Shown here piece after piece: positions 33,960 to 45,399 of a DNA stretch of 64,000 bases. A program made the translations under genes and the position numbers. Below the pieces are notes generated by a model. The model worked only from the letters and a program-made list of their open reading frames with translations, had not been told where the DNA came from and ran no database searches. The DNA is from Albula goreensis (lineage: Eukaryota; Chordata; Actinopteri; Albuliformes; Albulidae), in NCBI GenBank assembly GCA_022829145.1, contig CM040744.1:15790218-15854217 (forward strand), written 5' to 3'. Within the stretch, counting starts at the first letter, position 1. The number at the start of each line of letters is the position of its first letter.

Positions 33960-34165
33960 CTGGCACTCCATGTGCCCGTCGGCGGAGAGCCATCTGCGTA
34001 TGCCTGTCCCTGGCAGGGTTTAGTGCCAGCGCGGTGTGCAGACAGCTCCATGCCTGCGTCCCCATCGCAGGGCACCAGATGGCGGCCGAGGAAGCCCTGT
34101 GAGTCCCTCGCCCAGGTCGCGCTTGGCACTACAAACTCCACTGGCCAGAACAGTGACTGACCCAA
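33960..34165. other. CpG-enriched intronic patch
   Basis: A 200-bp island of GC-rich, CpG-containing sequence (GCCCGTCGGCGGAGAG, CCAGCGCGGTG, GATGGCGGCCGAGG, CAGGTCGCGC) in otherwise CpG-poor intron. It is open in more than one frame, but I recognise no protein. It could be a small unmethylated element, an alternative promoter or a young repeat. Confidence 0.4.
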
Positions 34166-34540
34166 CACTGTGTTATTAGTATACTTATTTGCTTATTGTT
34201 TATTACTTTTTGCCTCCCAGACTAAAATCCCCAAAATCCAGTTCCCGTGTGCATCCATTGTGTTTGGGAAGGTGCTGGCTGACCTAGCACATGAGCTCTC
34301 TGCAGCACGAGCTGCTGGTTGCCTGTCCTTCACTCAGGGCACTGGCAGGGATTAGGCACACAATGTCTCATGGCTAATCCGTAGCGGGTGTAAACGGACC
34401 ATGTCACTGAACTGAGTGCCTCTCTTTTGGCTCTAAACATTACTGAAGAAACCCTGATCCCTTCAACTCACTACCCCTGAACTAACAGTCACGTACCCCT
34501 TTGACTCTGACCCTTAAGGCACTTAATACATATGAATGAG

Positions 34541-34840
34541 TGCTGATCTAGGATCAGTCAAGTCTTTTAGCTCATAATTGATATCCTTAGGTTATGGACG
34601 AGGGAAACCTGATCCTAGATCAGCCATCTGATTCTAGGATTCTTTATGTGCCGATCTTGGATCAGTTTTGCCTTTTAGCTCATAATGGATAAGGTTAGAA
34701 AATGGTGGAGGGAAGCATGACCATAAACCAATTTATCAAGCATCCTAGAGATGTGTGCTAATCTAGGATCAGTCTAGCCTTTTAGCTCATGTTGGATGAG
34801 TATAGGGTGTGGACAGGGCAACCTCCTCACAGTTCAGCAG
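34541..34840 (+). repeat. Three tandem copies of a ~107-bp unit
   Basis: Units start at 34541 (TGCTGATCTAGGATCAGT), 34649 (TGCCGATCTTGGATCAGT) and 34756 (TGCTAATCTAGGATCAGT), a spacing of 108 and 107 bp. Each continues with CTTTTAGCTCAT and a GGAT/TGAT word. A single related copy lies at 47780-47900. It resembles a dispersed fish repeat, here amplified in tandem. Confidence 0.85.
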
Positions 34841-36284
34841 TCCTACTCTGTGACACAATTGTTGACCTCTGATTGGCCAGCCTGGTGGTGTGTGTGATGG
34901 TGAGATCTCATTTTCACCTTTGCGTCAGTCATAAGGGCTCTGCAGTCTGAAAGAGAACCTCTTGATGAGAAACCCAGGAGCCCCTCTGAGACTGGAAGAC
35001 AGAGACTGGATTGGACCGTGTAGAATTTGGCAGTAGCCAGTGGTAATGGTATCTCTGCTAGCTGGGCTCTGATTGCATTTGGATTTGGCTGTTCCGAGCC
35101 TTGGATGTGAGCCCCCCAGCCGGATGTAATTTTTTTGTTTTGCTTGGCGTCCTGTAGCGTGAATGCAGCAGGCTATGCAGTTTGTGTGGAGATCGATGCG
35201 TCTTCCCTGCTCCGTGCCCCCACCCTGCCCACCCTGGGCCCTCTGCCCAGGTAATTACAAACCCTCACCCTGCCATTGTTGGCACAGGCCAGGCCCTGGG
35301 GCACAGATTAAATGTGGATATGGGTGTGGCTTTATTTATTCATTTATTTATTTATGTACCAGGCCCACAGTAATTCTACAGTGATTTTATAGTCATTTTA
35401 GTAATGGCGCATTTTTGTAATGTTTATGAATTTATTTTACTTTATTTAGTCAGATACGTCAACTGAGAACTTATTTGCATGACCTGGGGAATCAATTAGC
35501 GTAGGGATTGTAAGGGACTCCGTCTGTTCGGGTCTGATTGGATGGGCAGAGGTAGACAGCCAATGAGGCGAAGGCGTGGGTGTGCAGTCCACAGCAACCT
35601 CAGTTTGAACATTCTGTAAGACGGTGTGGACATAGAGGGGGATGGGGGTGTGGCCAGTGAGCAGAGGACAGGGAGAAGGAAGAGGTGACATCACAGCAGT
35701 ACCAGCATGAGCTCATGTTCCTAAGGCTGATGTGCTAGCCTTAGAACACATATGAGTGAGGCATGTCCCTGCCATCACATACTGTATATGTTCATAGAAG
35801 ATGCTTTTTACCTTTTCTACCTACCATGACCCTGAAGGACAGATGGATTTTCTGAAGGTGGATGTATGGGAAGATGGAGTTTTTCATTCATGTTTGATGA
35901 GCAACACAAATAAAACACAACGAAACAAACTGGCAGGATGGCACTCCCTTTGCACTGAGGATGAACAATGCTTTAATTATGTAATAACCTTTGTGTAACC
36001 TGTAAGGTCAACTGGGAACTCTGTCTCTTTTTGCAGTGACAGGCTATGGAATCAGGGTGCACACGAGGGATTGCACAGCCAATGTAAGCTATAATTGGGA
36101 GGAGTAAAAGCGGCTACATGTTAAGAGCTCTTACAGGAATTTGACTAAGATGCCAGAGTTAACACCCCTGCTCCTTCAATAAATGCCATATGAGCTATCA
36201 GGGCCTGGGCCTCCGTTTAACCCCCTGTCTGAAGTGCAACATCATCCCCAGTACCGCCCATCTCTGCACTGGGTTGTTGCATTA

Positions 36285-36385
36285 CCTGTTCCAGAATAGA
36301 GACTGCCCCCTACAGGCTCACAAGGACCTAGCCTAGTTTTTCTGAACCTCCCATCGCTGTGCTAAGCTAGCCATGTTGCACTCTG
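36285..36385 (-). repeat. Possible 5S-SINE fragment, copy D
   Basis: TGCCCCCTACAGGCTCACAA (36311-36330) resembles the copy A block TGCCCCCTACTGGCCCATCA in the same orientation, and CCTCCCATCGCTGTGCTAAG is vaguely like the antisense 5S block. Weak evidence. Confidence 0.35.
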
Positions 36386-36660
36386 CTGCAGCTTTTTGGC
36401 ACAAGAATGCTACAGGCTGGTATGGTATGCTTGTGAAAATCAGTGATGGCAGGAACAATTTATCCACCATTTAAATAGGCCTTTGCTCTGAAGCTCTGCA
36501 AACAGGATGTGGACAGATTGCACTATTTATGTGGTACAGCTTTAATAAAGGAAATGGTGTCCTTGAAAATCCGAGGACACTGTGTTTTAATTTGGGTTGA
36601 CCTGTATGTGCAGTTTTAAGCCATCAACTATTTTCCCGCAATGGTTTTTATCTACAATTA

Positions 36661-36716
36661 TAATTACATTTCAGGCATTTAGCAAATGCTTTTAACCAAA
36701 GTGAGTTTAGAGTGGG
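36661..36716 (-). repeat. SINE/LINE 3' tail remnant
   Basis: On the minus strand it reads CTCACTTTGGTTAAAAGCAT followed by TTGCTAAATGCCTGAAATGT, the shared fish SINE/LINE tail (CACTTTGGATAAAAGCATCTGCTAAATG). The head is missing. Confidence 0.65.
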
Positions 36717-37044
36717 TACATTTAGAAAAGGTAGAAAACCATCAGTAAATGAAATGAAATAAATTCACATAAAATTAAAAATAAAATATATTGTCAAGAA
36801 TAAATCTTCCAACACTTGACATCATGTGGACAAATGTTCGAATAAATGTGGTTTTTCAGGAATTGAAATATATTTAAAAACAATGTATTAAAACATATGC
36901 AGCATGATAATGTCAGTAATGTCAGCATTTACTTATACCATTAATGGTAGGCTAATATGTAGCATAGACACACAGCTGCTCTGTGTTTGTCCCCTGTGTT
37001 TGTAATGCGGTGTTTCACCACCCCCCATGAAAGCCTGGCATGGG

Positions 37045-37048
<4 letters not shown>

Positions 37049-37104
<56 letters not shown>

Positions 37105-37105
37105 C

Positions 37106-37147
<42 letters not shown>

Positions 37148-37186
37148 CGAGAGGAAGGGACATCATGCACATTCTGTGTACACATG

Positions 37187-37242
<56 letters not shown>

Positions 37243-37256
37243 TACATACACACACT
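37049..37256. repeat. (GT)n and (CA)n arrays in inverted arrangement
   Basis: A GT array (37049-37137, one interruption at 37104-37108) is followed after a spacer of about 55 bp by a CA array (37192-37238, extended by CATACATA to 37256). The two arrays are complementary on the same strand and could form a long hairpin. The spacer holds GAGAGAGAGCGAGAGG. Confidence 0.95.
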
Positions 37257-37303
37257 CAAATGCGCACACACATGCATGTACACACAATACATCATATTTC
37301 ATG

Positions 37304-37337
37304 TATTTAGTAGCTGCTCTTATCCAGAGTGACCTAC
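37304..37337 (-). repeat. SINE/LINE tail remnant
   Basis: On the minus strand it reads GTCACTCTGGATAAGAGCAG followed by CTACTAAAT, close to the fish tail GTCGCTCTGGATAAGAGCGTCTGCTAAAT. It sits directly beside the CA array. Confidence 0.65.
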
Positions 37338-38230
37338 TGGAGGCAGGGGTGGGGGAGTACCTAAGTGCTCCTCATGCAAAATGCATTCATAGAACCAGAG
37401 CCACAAGAAAGGAGAAGTACACATGCGTGCCCTCCGAAAGAAATGCATAATGTGTGTACATGCACACACGTGCCCACAGATGGGTGACTACACAGACCGT
37501 CATGTCATGCATTTAACTCTCCCCCACGGCACTCTTGTCTCCCTGTCTCTGTGTTAGCGGCAGAGAGAGCAGGAGGAAGTGGAAAGGCTGCGCCACCCGC
37601 TGTAATGTTTGCTGGGCCGGTGCAGAGCCATTTAGAGCATCATTTCCAGGGCTTCCCCACTGTTGTCGAAGCCTGTCACTCCCTGCAGTGCCAGTTTTGT
37701 TGATCTGTTGGATGCCTTTTTAATGTCTTTCTCTATGCATTTAAAGTGGTGTTCTTCAAACTTTAAAGCATTTAAAACTCCTCTGTACTGTGCCGGTCTG
37801 AACTGAGATCTACTTTCATAGCAGGGCTAAAACATGTGGTGTCCCTGGTGTCACACCATACCATGAACCGAAATAATGCAGCATGTGATGGCCACACACA
37901 TTTTTCTGCTACCTGTGACCATGTTGATCACAAGAAGCAGTTTTTCATATTCGTATTACTATTTTATTAGGTAAAAACTCATAACTTAATATCTCTTTTT
38001 TCTCTAAGAAATTATAAAATAAAATAACTATTAGAACCATGCTGTTTGAACCAGGTACCCTAGTTGACTTATACTAAATATTGTCGTCAAAGTTGTGGGT
38101 TGGTCATTGGCAGCCTTAAAGTCTGTTTGGTAAAAGGGAATCCAAAACGAACATAAACAGAGTACCAGCCACTGTGGTGTATCACTGTGGTGTGCCAGAG
38201 TGAGCTCACATTTGGGCAAGCCATCGCCCT

Positions 38231-38268
38231 GCCCCCTGCACCCCACCCCCAACCCCCAACCCCATCCC
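38231..38268 (-). other. G-quadruplex-type motif (C-rich on plus strand)
   Basis: Plus-strand runs CCCCC, CCCC, CCCCC, CCCCC and CCCC are separated by 1-4 bases; the minus strand fits a five-run G-quadruplex pattern and the plus strand an i-motif. Confidence 0.75.
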
Positions 38269-39620
38269 TTCCTCTTCAACACCTGGGAATTGTTTCCTGT
38301 CTGCTGCCCATGCCGCTGCCTGCGTCTGTGCCAGGAAGGCTGGCATCTCCGCTGTGGCTGCCAAGTCTGTGCCCACCCAACCTCGCCCTAGCCGGGACAG
38401 GCAGTGGAGTATGAGTGAGAGAGGGACAGCTCAGAAAGTCAGGCCAGGAGCTCCTCCACAAATACAGTGATGTACAGATAAACGCACTTATACGCACACG
38501 CACACACACATTACTCCCTTCCTCTCTCTGAGGCCTCTCAGACCTGTGTGTGATGCCTGTTCACGGATAATGCGTCACAGTGCTAAGTTTTTACCAGAGG
38601 CAATTCTGTTGACATCTTTGAAGCCATCTGCCTCCCGAAGCCAACAGAGGATTAAGAGCGTTTTAACATTTTTTATTCACTACACACTCACAATTTGTCT
38701 CAATTGTGCTCTGAAGAGAGAGAGTGAGATCAGCTGGCTTAAAGCTTCCTTCGTTTTATTTTCATCCCAGGTAAAATGGTAGACTTATATTTTCTTTCAA
38801 CATCTACACAGAAACAAATCTATACGTTTACTGTTTTCATATTGTCATTTGATGAGTTTGCATGTTAATTGCATTACATTTGGGAGGGCAACTTACAAAA
38901 TGGTTTAGCCAAAGAGCAGAGATGATACCGAGTTATCTGTGTCAGAGCTGACAGTAGTATCATTCATTTCATTAACCTACATCATAAGTGCCACTGTGGG
39001 TGGGAGAGTGAGATTGATTGTTCTTTGAAAAACCACTCTACATTCGGTTTCAGTGTCTAATGGGGACAGAGTAGCGGTAGACCATCTCATTTGACCAGGT
39101 GTTTGAGCCGATGATGACACAATGGGCAGTGGTTGTTAGTGAAGCCATTTAACTATGAGAAACTGTGCTGTTGGAGTGTGGCGTTACCTGTTTGGCCCAA
39201 TTTGGGGCAGTACCTCAGAGATTAAAGTATGAGGGGGAGGGCCTCCATGGACAAGAGCCTGTCTTGTCACCTTGGAAAGGGCCTGACAGACTTTGCTTTG
39301 TTAAATGTCTTTCTGAACAATAACTTCTAGTTTACCTTACAAGTAAAATATACCAAACTGACTTGTAAATTTAAGTCTAGGACTGTGAATCTTGCTGGAG
39401 CTTGCGATCAGTTTCCATTTAAAAAAACATGAAAGTGTACTTTTCAAGGATAGTGAGAGAGAGTGATCGTGAATTGCTTTTATAGGGAATGAATATAAAT
39501 GCTTGTTGCATCAAACTGAACTTTCATTGTTTATTTCTATGTGTGAGACAGCACCCTTTGGGTACTGTTGTTGATTATATTTAATGTATGCCTCTGCCTT
39601 CCTGGAACCTGTGTTGGGCC

Positions 39621-40369
39621 TAGTGTTGGATCGATACCTAAATTTTGACTTTGGTACCAATACCAGTTTTTGTACCTCAGTTTTGATACCAAATCAATAC
39701 CTTAGACTGTGTTCACATGTTGCGTTTTTTTTTCCCCAACTGCCTCCGCCTATTTTACATGGAATCCTATGGGAAGCGTCCACTTTTTAAAAAGCGCTGC
39801 TGCTGGCTGTTTTATGGGAGAACAGAAGCACTTTTGAAGTTGGAAAAAGTTCAACTTTTCAGAAAAGCACAGAGTGACTTCAACTGCTTTTTTTATCAAA
39901 GATGGAGAGGATCGAAATTGCAGGTTAAGAGATTAGTATTGTTGGTGAATATAAGTAGTCAATAACTATATGAAATGTCAACATAAAGGAGCAAAGTAAT
40001 GCCAAATTTTGCTTCGCCAGCCCTTTTTTTTCACAAGTTGCAGGCAACTCCTTAGCTCTTTGTCAGTTTTCGTTTCTCTAGGGACATGTAACTGTAAATA
40101 TTCTGCCTCCATTGTGACGCAGCACATGGGAGACACATTACTTTCACTAACGGTTATATGCAAGCACACATAATTATCACGCCCACTACGTCACTACTTA
40201 AAGATGCAATGTTTTCATATAATAATATAAATATATAAGTAAATAATAATATAAAGCAAGCCCTGTGAATTTTCATCAGGTACTGAAATTTGCAGAATAG
40301 TGGTATAGTACCATTTTAAAATTTTGATATTGCGGTAGTTTTAAAGTAATGGTATACTGAACAACCCTA
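39621..40369. mobile_element. hAT-type non-autonomous DNA transposon (MITE)
   Basis: The left end TAGTGTTGGATCGATACC and the complement of the right end (TAGGGTTGTTCAGTATACC) form imperfect terminal inverted repeats. They are flanked by GTTGGGCC (39613-39620) and GTTGAGCC (40370-40377), an 8-bp target duplication with one mismatch, the hAT signature. The 749-bp interior encodes no recognisable transposase. The central part from about 39710 has a different character (T-run, then ATGGAATCCTATGGGAAGCG) and could be a nested insertion, which I cannot delimit. Confidence 0.82.
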
Positions 40370-40484
40370 GTTGAGCCACACTCAGAACAATGAGGGTGAT
40401 GGGAGTGTTCTTCGTGTGGGTAAGCCAGCTCTCCTTCCCTACTGCTGAGAGCTTGTGAAGGGAGAATGAGGTATTATTATGAAA

Positions 40485-40640
40485 AATAGGCAGAGCTACC
40501 ACATGCTATCTAGGAACTTCACTGATTTGTCTTCTGGTTTGACAAGGAAAGCCTTTTGATTGATTCAATGGAGTCTGTGACTGACAGGTAATTGTATCCC
40601 AATTTTGCCATCATCATTTACTCGTCACTATTGAGAATGC
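40485..40640 (+). repeat. Dispersed repeat family C, copy 2
   Basis: It shares AGGCAGAGCTACCACAT, a TGTCTTCTGGTTTGACAAGG block and GGAGTCTGTGACTGACAGGT followed by AATTGTATCCC with 13105-13290, in the same order and similar spacing. Confidence 0.65.
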
Positions 40641-41235
40641 TGAAGTGGATTTGTCTGTTCTTGAGTCTGAGTATCCCATGATGCAACATGCTCTCCCCTC
40701 ATGCATATACTCACATCATGACAGATGTGAGTATATGGAATCCCCTGCCCCACACATCCTCATAACTGAGCATGCTCAGTTGAGCTCAGAGTCAAGGCAA
40801 GGTCTTCTGTAACATGTCAGTCTGCAGCCTTCACCAGCTCCATCCCACATTTCCTCTGACAGATTTGTTTCAAAACAAATTTGGATCCAAATATTATTCA
40901 GATATGGCTCTCCAGATTGAGCTCCAAATTAAAATCACACAGCCAATTCTCTGTCAAAGTGCCAAAACTGCAAATGTCTTGTGGATCTTATCTGAAGTCT
41001 GTGTAGAGTCAAATACAAACATGTAAAAAGGGTAAGACATGCACTTAGTCTGTTGTGTCTGGAATGTTTGGCTCATTAGTCTCAGTCCTGGTCCAGGGGA
41101 ATGGCTATTGGGTCTGCTGTTTCCAAGCCCAAATAAACCAGTTAAAGTGAAATTAACTGCTTTAATTGACCAGTGAAGTGATGAGTATCAACAAAAACCA
41201 GTTATCTGGGACCAGGATTTAGGACCATTGCAGTA

Positions 41236-41575
41236 CAGACAGTCACCGGGTTACGAACATCCAACTTATGGACAACTCGTACTTGTGAACAGACATAAAG
41301 CCTATTATATTAAAAATCTGAGTTAAATACAATGGTTTGTAATTCAGTGGCTACAGTGATATGTGTTATTGTGATTACGATATTTTAGTGCATTTGGAAG
41401 TGTTTCTTAAGTGTTTTATATGCATATAAATGTAAAGTATATACTGTATACTCAGACAAAAATTTGACTAACTGAAGCTAAATATGTACCTTATGTACCT
41501 GTTCCGACTTGCATACAAATTCACCTTAAAGACAGACTTAGGAACGGATCTCGTTTGTAAACTGGGAATGGGCTG
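41236..41575. mobile_element. pogo/Tigger-like MITE with TA target duplication
   Basis: The left end CAGACAGTCACCGGGTTACG and the complement of the right end (CAGCCCATTCCCAGTTTACA) are imperfect inverted repeats, flanked by TA at 41234-41235 and 41576-41577. Length is 340 bp and no transposase is encoded. A second motif of the family, GGACAACTCGTACTTGTGAA, occurs near the left end, as in related vertebrate MITEs. Confidence 0.78.
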
Positions 41576-41631
41576 TACAGATAAACCTTGTAGCCCCAAT
41601 GCTATCACAGTGCAGGGCGATCCAATGGAGT

Positions 41632-41643
41632 GGGGGGGGGGGG
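41632..41643 (+). repeat. G homopolymer (12 bases)
   Basis: A run of twelve G. Its length may be a sequencing or assembly uncertainty. Confidence 0.9.
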
Positions 41644-42269
41644 CAGTGAGATTTACGTCTCCTCAGGGTTCAGCAGGGGCATATTGGCTAGAGTTTAATT
41701 GTGATTAATGCTTTGAATACATCATGGGGGTGATTTATAATTGAGCCAGCCTCAGGTACAACAGTTGGTCATAGGCTCAGCACGATTGATTAGACTTTCA
41801 AATGAGATGCTCGAGTTGTTCTAGTCTTTCTTCCTCCCTTTTCTTCACTCGTTGCGTTTTTTTTAATAGCTCCTCTGAGCTCAGAGAGCAGACATATACA
41901 ACAGCATGTTAATCAGAGAAAACAGACAGTCTGCTTAATTGGTGCGATGTGTGGTTCATGACCTACATTGTGTTTCTTGAAAGAGATTCAAGAAAGGATT
42001 TATTTTCTGCAAATACAAAGGATATCCATGACCGACTCAGCACAAAAATAATCAAAAACATCTTCTCTTTGATGTTCCAGGTATACCTTCTTTTTCAAAC
42101 CTTCTTTTCAAGTTCAGATGGGCAGCTAACTGTTGAAAGACTTTATGTTTTTTTTTTTAAGCCAAAGAGGAAGCAGTTTCCACCTGCAAATTATATTTGT
42201 ACAGCAAAAGTAAAAATGACAAAATCACTTCAACATTAACTCTAAGGTTAGCTGATGTGGTGATCTTGT

Positions 42270-42320
42270 TTATAGCTGGCTTATATTATATGTTTTACAG
42301 CTGGCTTATATTATGTTTGT
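42270..42320 (+). repeat. Short tandem duplication, two copies of ~25 bp
   Basis: TATAGCTGGCTTATATTATA (from 42271) is repeated as TACAGCTGGCTTATATTATG (from 42296). Confidence 0.85.
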
Positions 42321-42329
42321 GTTGCGTTA

Positions 42330-43560
42330 ACCATATACAATTCCAATTATCTGACTCTCAGTGAAAATAATGAAGTTTTGAAGAAATGCAACAGTTTTAC
42401 TGTCCTCCTTTCCATGTACTTTAGCACACCTGTTGGGCTAAAAGGCCAGTATTTCATTTCAGGGTTGCTAGGTAGTCTCACATCTGCTTCAGGCAAATCC
42501 TCATGATTTTCAAATTTTCTCGTACATTTTCGGCATCTGCTCCACAAAAGTTTTGGGAGAAAAATTGTGAGAGAAAATTTCTGAACAATCGACTCTCTTC
42601 AGCACTAAAAACCAGAAATGTGTGCGTAATTCACTGCACACGCACTCCCTTTTCCAATATGTAATTTTTGGAAGAAGCCAGAAAATATAGTTTTTATGAC
42701 CTGAAATTTTTTTTTACCTGCTCTGACATGTTGATTTTTGGACTATTTTAAAACAACATTTTTAAACTATCCTGTCATGATGAGTGAATATGGCCAGTGA
42801 CTAGGAGAAGAAACAGACAGAGGACATGAGGGTACAGGGTCATGGCATGGGGCCGGAGTCACATGATGTGTGGTCTGGCACCTTTCTTGTTCCCCCGCTT
42901 TGTTGTGCAGATGGGCACGTCGTGCAGAATCAAATCAGTTAAAATGGAGGTCACAGAAATATACCACCTGTAAGGCTGGTGTGGGATTCATCAGAAGAAT
43001 TTCTCTTTTCAACATCTGCAGCAAAGCTCTGTTTGAAATTCAGGAGAGTACATCAGCACAGTTGGCATGGATTTTGAGGGAAACGGTGAACCAAACACGG
43101 ATGGAGCGTGGAAGTGGGGCTCCGCTCCGCTACCCTGTTTTGCTTGCATTCTTGACAGAAGTGCCTGACGTTAAGAAAAATGACACCAGTCTTTCTCGCC
43201 CACTTACCCAGCACAAACAGTTTCTCATCAAGGGAGAGAACTGTACAGGCAGCAGTGCCGGCTCTGTGATTCTGTTTTCATACCATGGTGGAAAAAAAAT
43301 CAAAACGTCCTAATTGAAATGAGTTTTTTGAAAATGTCATGAGCTCTTGGATAACTGTTTTGCTCTGACGCATTCGGCTCCTGGATTAGCGGGTGTCGTG
43401 GTGATCCGGAGCTTAAAGTCACAGCTGTACTGTTCCTGTCCGCACAGTGAGCCCACCTCTGTGGAAGGCACGGTAGCCACGATGCCTTTTTTTCCCCTTT
43501 TTTGCTGTTTGTGTGTGTCTAAATAGCCATTGAAACTACACTGTACAGGAGTGGTTGTCT
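42330..43560 (+). other. Intron segment with an unrecognised open frame
   Basis: Non-coding by my reading. The plus frame 42870-43313 stays open for 147 codons but starts at a non-ATG codon and resembles no family I know. Lengths of this order occur by chance in 64 kb. No repeat was recognised. Confidence 0.35.
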
Positions 43561-43583
43561 GTGTGAAGCCTCCGGCTTGCTGC

Positions 43584-43660
43584 AGGGGTGGGTTGGAGGG
43601 GGGGTGTTTGGGGGATGAGGTGTTGGTCATGGTTGAGAGGGGTGGGGGGAAGGTGGGGGT
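43584..43660 (+). other. G-rich cluster, two G-quadruplex-type motifs
   Basis: GGGGTGGG, GGGGGGG and GGGGG at 43584-43613, then GGGG, GGGGGG and GGGGG at 43638-43660, all on the MCTP1 sense strand. The cluster lies about 170 bp before a long GT array. Confidence 0.7.
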
Positions 43661-43827
43661 TTGGAGAGTGGCTGGGCGGCTCTCAGGGCTGTGTCTGTAA
43701 GAGAGAGTGGAGTGTGCTTCGCAGAGTGGGAGGCTGGGTTTAGAGTACCCAAGAGCTGCACATATTCCTCATATTTCAGGCTCACCCTGGATTTGAAAGT
43801 GAGATTTCCCCTCTGCTCAGAGAAGTG

Positions 43828-43884
<57 letters not shown>
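43828..43884 (+). repeat. (GT)n microsatellite
   Basis: About 57 bp of uninterrupted GT, ending at GTGCATGGGGGG. Confidence 0.97.
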
Positions 43885-43885
<1 letters not shown>

Positions 43886-43997
43886 ATGGGGGGGATGCAT
43901 TTATTGGCAGGGGCTTTATAATATTCTTTGCATGGGGGAATTTGAGAATTTTATCAGTGACCCATTCTAATAGCTTATTGATTGCTGGTTGGTGCAC

Positions 43998-44233
43998 TTG
44001 TGTGTGTGTGTGTGTGTGTGTGTGTCTCTGTCTGTTGTGTGGGTGTGTTACTGTGTGCATGTGCTTTTGTCTGTGTGTGTATATATATGTGTGTGTTGAT
44101 GTCTATCTGTGTGTGTCTCTGTGTGTTCTGTCTTTGTGTGTGTGTGTTGATGTCCTTCTGTGTGTGTTGTGTCTGTGTGGGTATGTGTATGCGTTTCTGT
44201 GTTTGTGTGTGTAGGTGGGTGTTGAAGTCTTCC

Positions 44234-44276
<43 letters not shown>

Positions 44277-44277
44277 C
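43998..44277 (+). repeat. GT-rich degenerate minisatellite
   Basis: Nearly 280 bp of GT tracts broken by short words (TCTGTCT, GTTGATGTC, TATATAT). GTTGATGTC and GTTGAAGTCTTCCTGTG recur, so it grades from microsatellite to a diverged minisatellite. Open frames here are artefacts. Confidence 0.9.
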
Positions 44278-45335
44278 TAGCCTTCCTCTCATAAAGGACA
44301 GTGAGTGAGCAGAGGCAGCAGTAGTGTGCAGCAGTGTGAAGCTTCTGTATCTGGATGTTAGCGCTTCCTCTCTCCTACCCGGGACGCAGTCTGACCGTAC
44401 GTATGCCTGCCCGTCTGCTCCACATCTCCTCGCAGCCTGTGTGTCTCTCTCTCCCTGCTCTCTGTAGCTGACTCAGGTGGGATCTTTAAACACCTTCTTA
44501 ATCTGATGTCTTTAAATGCTTTTGGGGGGCCAGTGGACCTTGGATCAAAGGGCTTTTAGGTTGGAAAAATTCACTGCGCTCAGATAATCCCAGTTAAGGA
44601 TTTTAATTAAATGTATAATATTATGTATTATGTATAATATTGATAACTAAGGAAGTGAAGAGAACATTACCAGTAATATTTTTTTCTGTCGTCTGATTTT
44701 GGTTATTGTGGTCCTTGGTCATACCTTATTTTGGCTTATGTCTACAACTGTTTGATTGTAAAATTCAGAAGTCTTATGTACTGTAAATTGTCACACATAC
44801 AAATGTACAGATGTGTACCTACATATGTATGAACGTAACTGTGTATCCATGTGTATGCATGTATTATACATAATAATGGATACATATGCAAATTTTCTGA
44901 ATGAATTTGCTGTTCATATTGACTTTCTGATTGTATCTGCAGCAAGAGTAGTGAGATGAGGCATAGTGACCATGAATACACAGGAGAGACTTTTGGAAAT
45001 ATTTTATTTTGCCAATGAATATGAGGAGAAAAGAGGAGTGCAGCAGAATAAATATAATTTATTTGCATGCTCAGGGCTCTCAGAAAAAAGTAAAAATGCA
45101 AAGCACAAATCAAACAACTGCAACAGAGCACAATGCTGTCAGGTTTTGCAGCTGTAGTCCATGGTGCTAGGAACGTGAACAGAATGAGGGAAGGAAAATA
45201 ATTTTTTTTAGGGTATAGAAGAAAAAAGCCTGGGTACTGGAAGATATTGGTGTGGATGGTATTGATTGGGCATTTGCTTGGCTTGAGCAGGTAGCACTGG
45301 GTTGAAACCCAAGCTGGCTCGGACTTCTTGGAAAG

Positions 45336-45386
45336 TGTGTGTGTGTGTATGTGTGCGTGTGTGTGTGTGTGTATGTATGTATATAT
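45336..45386 (+). repeat. (GT)n/(ATGT)n microsatellite
   Basis: GT repeats with ATGT and GCGT interruptions, running into ATGTATGTATATATA. Confidence 0.92.
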
Positions 45387-45399
45387 AATCTTTTTTTTG

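Noticed and set aside
34541..34840. CRISPR-like array
   Set aside because: The genome is vertebrate. The units are 107 bp, diverged and dispersed elsewhere, with no short uniform repeat and unique spacers.
38870..38905. Another SINE tail (GCATTACATTTGGGAGGGCA)
   Set aside because: Only a vague match to the tail consensus after heavy decay; not strong enough to annotate.
42870..43313. 147-codon plus-strand frame
   Set aside because: Non-ATG start, no family resemblance, and composition no different from its flanks.
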